Origin: Herpomyces periplanetae
Taxonomy: Eukaryota > Ascomycota > Laboulbeniomycetes > Herpomycetales > Herpomycetaceae
DNA: 64,000 nt
Direction of reading: 5' to 3'
Assembly: GCA_009733715.1 (NCBI GenBank)
Contig: WMKJ01000068.1
Coordinates: 1 to 64,000, forward strand
Positions 62,833-64,000 of the stretch are shown piece after piece (positions within the stretch are counted from its first letter, which is position 1; the number at the start of each line of letters is the position of its first letter). Position numbers and translations under genes: made by a program. The notes under the pieces were generated by a model. It was not told the origin of the DNA. It made no database searches and saw only the letters and a list, made by a program, of their open reading frames with translations.

Positions 62833-63277
62833 ATGGATTGTAGACAATTCACGGCGCTGCATAAGTCGAGGCTTTGGTTTGCACACAATACGAGTACAAC
62901 GCACAATAGGTAAGCTTAACATATACAATCGTGAAAAATAATGATACTTGACGAGAGATGTTAATAAAAATATTTTCGGCTAGCCCACACTTAAGCCATG
63001 TGTCCATAAGCAACTGATATATCGTGGGTTTTGAATTAATGTTTTACCCAATCAGCGGATTATACTGTACTACGTTTAAGCATAAGTTTTGATTAGTTTT
63101 AAAGTGACCAGACTACATGAATATTGGTGTATGAGGCCGACGGGTTATAAACAGGCAATTCCCTGTTATGTACTAGCGGATCGTGGGTTCGTGATGGATG
63201 ATATGGGAAGACTAAGGTATCGGTTATCTAACCAAATGGTTAGCATGTACGAAAAGTATAAAGTTTATGTATGGTAA
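62833..63277 (+). CDS. Small two-exon protein of 85 residues, unrecognised
   Basis: Exons 62833-62909 and 63097-63277 (intron 187 nt, gtaagc donor, gattag acceptor, phase 2) make a complete 86-codon frame with ATG and stop. Translation begins MDCRQFTALHKSRLWFAHN; exon 2 reads SFKVTRLHEYWCMRPTGYKQ then IPCYVLADRGFVMDDMGRLR and ends YEKYKVYVW. I do not recognise the family. It is basic and aromatic-rich (Tyr/Trp), with no membrane segment. The N-terminal 25 residues lack acidic residues apart from Asp2 and could be a mitochondrial presequence, so a small mitochondrial ribosomal or assembly protein is one possibility. Codon use resembles the neighbours. A shared 89-bp promoter with RAM2 supports it being a real gene. 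Confidence 0.55.
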
Positions 63278-63630
63278 ACGGACCAGTTAACAAGAGGTTC
63301 GAGGAAACGATAAATTATCCCAGAGTATATGAGCGATATAATGAATGAATTTAATCAATTAAGCGTTGTACATGATAGAAGACGAGGATTTGAGAAGTGG
63401 AAGAACATGGGTGTGATACGGGTAGAACCGTGGAAAGGGAGGGGTGATGAATTGTCTCGACGGTTAACCAAGTTCATGAGAATTTTTGATCATTACACGA
63501 TATGAAAAAGGTATGCATGTATCACCAATTTCTCCTCCGGGTCGATCACTTTTGGAGTTGCGCGCGCGCATGAAATTAACATGGTACAAAGCTAATTGAA
63601 AGTATTAACGTTGGACAAACGAGTATCAGA
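63278..63630. other. Convergent intergenic, one weak small frame
   Basis: Contains a 58-codon plus-strand frame at 63329-63505 (MSDIMNEFNQLSVVHDRRR...) that does not splice in phase to the gene on its left. It is probably chance, or 3' UTR of its neighbour. Confidence 0.35.
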
Positions 63631-63965
63631 CTAGTCCGAAGGTTTGTTGGATTTTGGTAGAATTCCATGGGCAATAAGTAGCTTACGGACTTGTGCGTAA
63701 ACTTCATCGGAAGAAGCTGAAGCGTCAACTTGAGCTAAACGACCTTGATGACGATAAAGATCAATGACGGGTAAAGTAGTTTCGACGTATGTACGCATAC
63801 GTTTTTGAATTGAATCTATATTATCATCAGTGCGCCCCGAGGTTTTACCACGTTGTAGTATACGGTTGGTTAACTGAGATTCGGGACAATCGAGAAAAAT
63901 GGTGAACCAAGCGCGGCAGATATTTTTTTCGAAAGCTAAGGCTTGATCAAGTTTGCGAGGAAATC
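63631..63965 (-). CDS. URA6: UMP-CMP kinase, 3' exon(s); gene continues past the right edge
   Basis: Phosphorylates UMP and CMP. Visible exon 63965-63631 starts after a good acceptor (..tatcgcag) in phase 1, so that the split Gly codon restores GFPRKLDQALAFE, the family's 'DGFPRK.DQA..FE'. Next come FLDCPESQLTNRILQRGKTS and GRTDDNIDSIQKRMRTY, the lid (LL.RGKTSGR.DDN.ES...R), then LPVIDLYRHQGRLAQVDAS and the end QVRKLLIAHGI. The Arg residues of the lid and the GKTSGR motif are all present. The P-loop (GGPG..KGT) and the first exons are outside the window. A longer frame reading through the intron to 63999 is not conserved. Confidence 0.92.
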
Positions 63966-64000
63966 CTGCGATAAAAGTTAACAAAGGTGAACGTAACACG

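Noticed and set aside
63329-63505. 58-codon plus-strand frame downstream of the small two-exon gene
   Set aside because: It cannot be spliced in phase to the upstream gene and is in a purine-rich 3' region; no recognisable features.

Overview
The window is eukaryotic nuclear DNA, almost certainly from a fungus. Protein-coding genes are dense, and many are split by short GT-AG introns with strong gtaagt-type donors. Most products are conserved eukaryotic housekeeping proteins. Several point to fungi: a GPI-anchored extracellular protein with a DUF7707-like cysteine domain, a fungal-type C2-domain protein, a fungal C2H2 protein, Gpd1, Rsm23/mS29, Syf1 and Sec59. I cannot fix the phylum from sequence alone. 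I see no rRNA, convincing tRNA, CRISPR, transposon or virus-like element. Start codons below were moved to true ATGs, and spliced models were accepted only where intron phase and family alignment both agreed. Layout from left to right: UTP20 (5' end outside the window) runs tail-to-tail with TIM15/ZIM17. A BUB1/MAD3-type checkpoint kinase follows, then an unrecognised multi-exon gene. Next is a C-rich leader with poly-C runs and an assembly gap, in front of an M1 aminopeptidase. A small hypothetical gene and SYF1 (splicing) lie on the minus strand. SEC59 (dolichol kinase) abuts a C2-domain gene tail-to-tail. EAF (transcription elongation) and SmB (splicing) are divergent. MPC1, a short glycogen debranching enzyme, ARL2 and GPD1 follow. 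The middle (about 36.4-51.8 kb) is gene-poor: a GPI-anchored protein, a C2H2 zinc-finger protein and BET2 are separated by long purine- or pyrimidine-skewed, microsatellite-rich intervals. The right part is dense again: a RhoGAP protein, RRS1 divergent from mS29/DAP3, a serine/threonine dehydratase, the farnesyltransferase alpha subunit divergent from an 85-residue novel gene, and the 3' end of a UMP-CMP kinase. Themes are ribosome biogenesis (UTP20, RRS1), splicing (SYF1, SmB), mitochondria (TIM15, MPC1, mS29), prenylation and small GTPases (RAM2, BET2, ARL2, RhoGAP), and glycogen/glycerol metabolism. Nothing suggests an operon-like cluster. The most unusual items are: a debranching enzyme that ends before its glucosidase half and carries a GC-rich, cysteine-rich stretch; a 9-nt microexon in SmB; a single checkpoint kinase combining KEN box, GLEBS motif and kinase; an 85-residue two-exon gene in a shared promoter; and sharp purine/pyrimidine strand switches with palindromes in the gene-poor middle.
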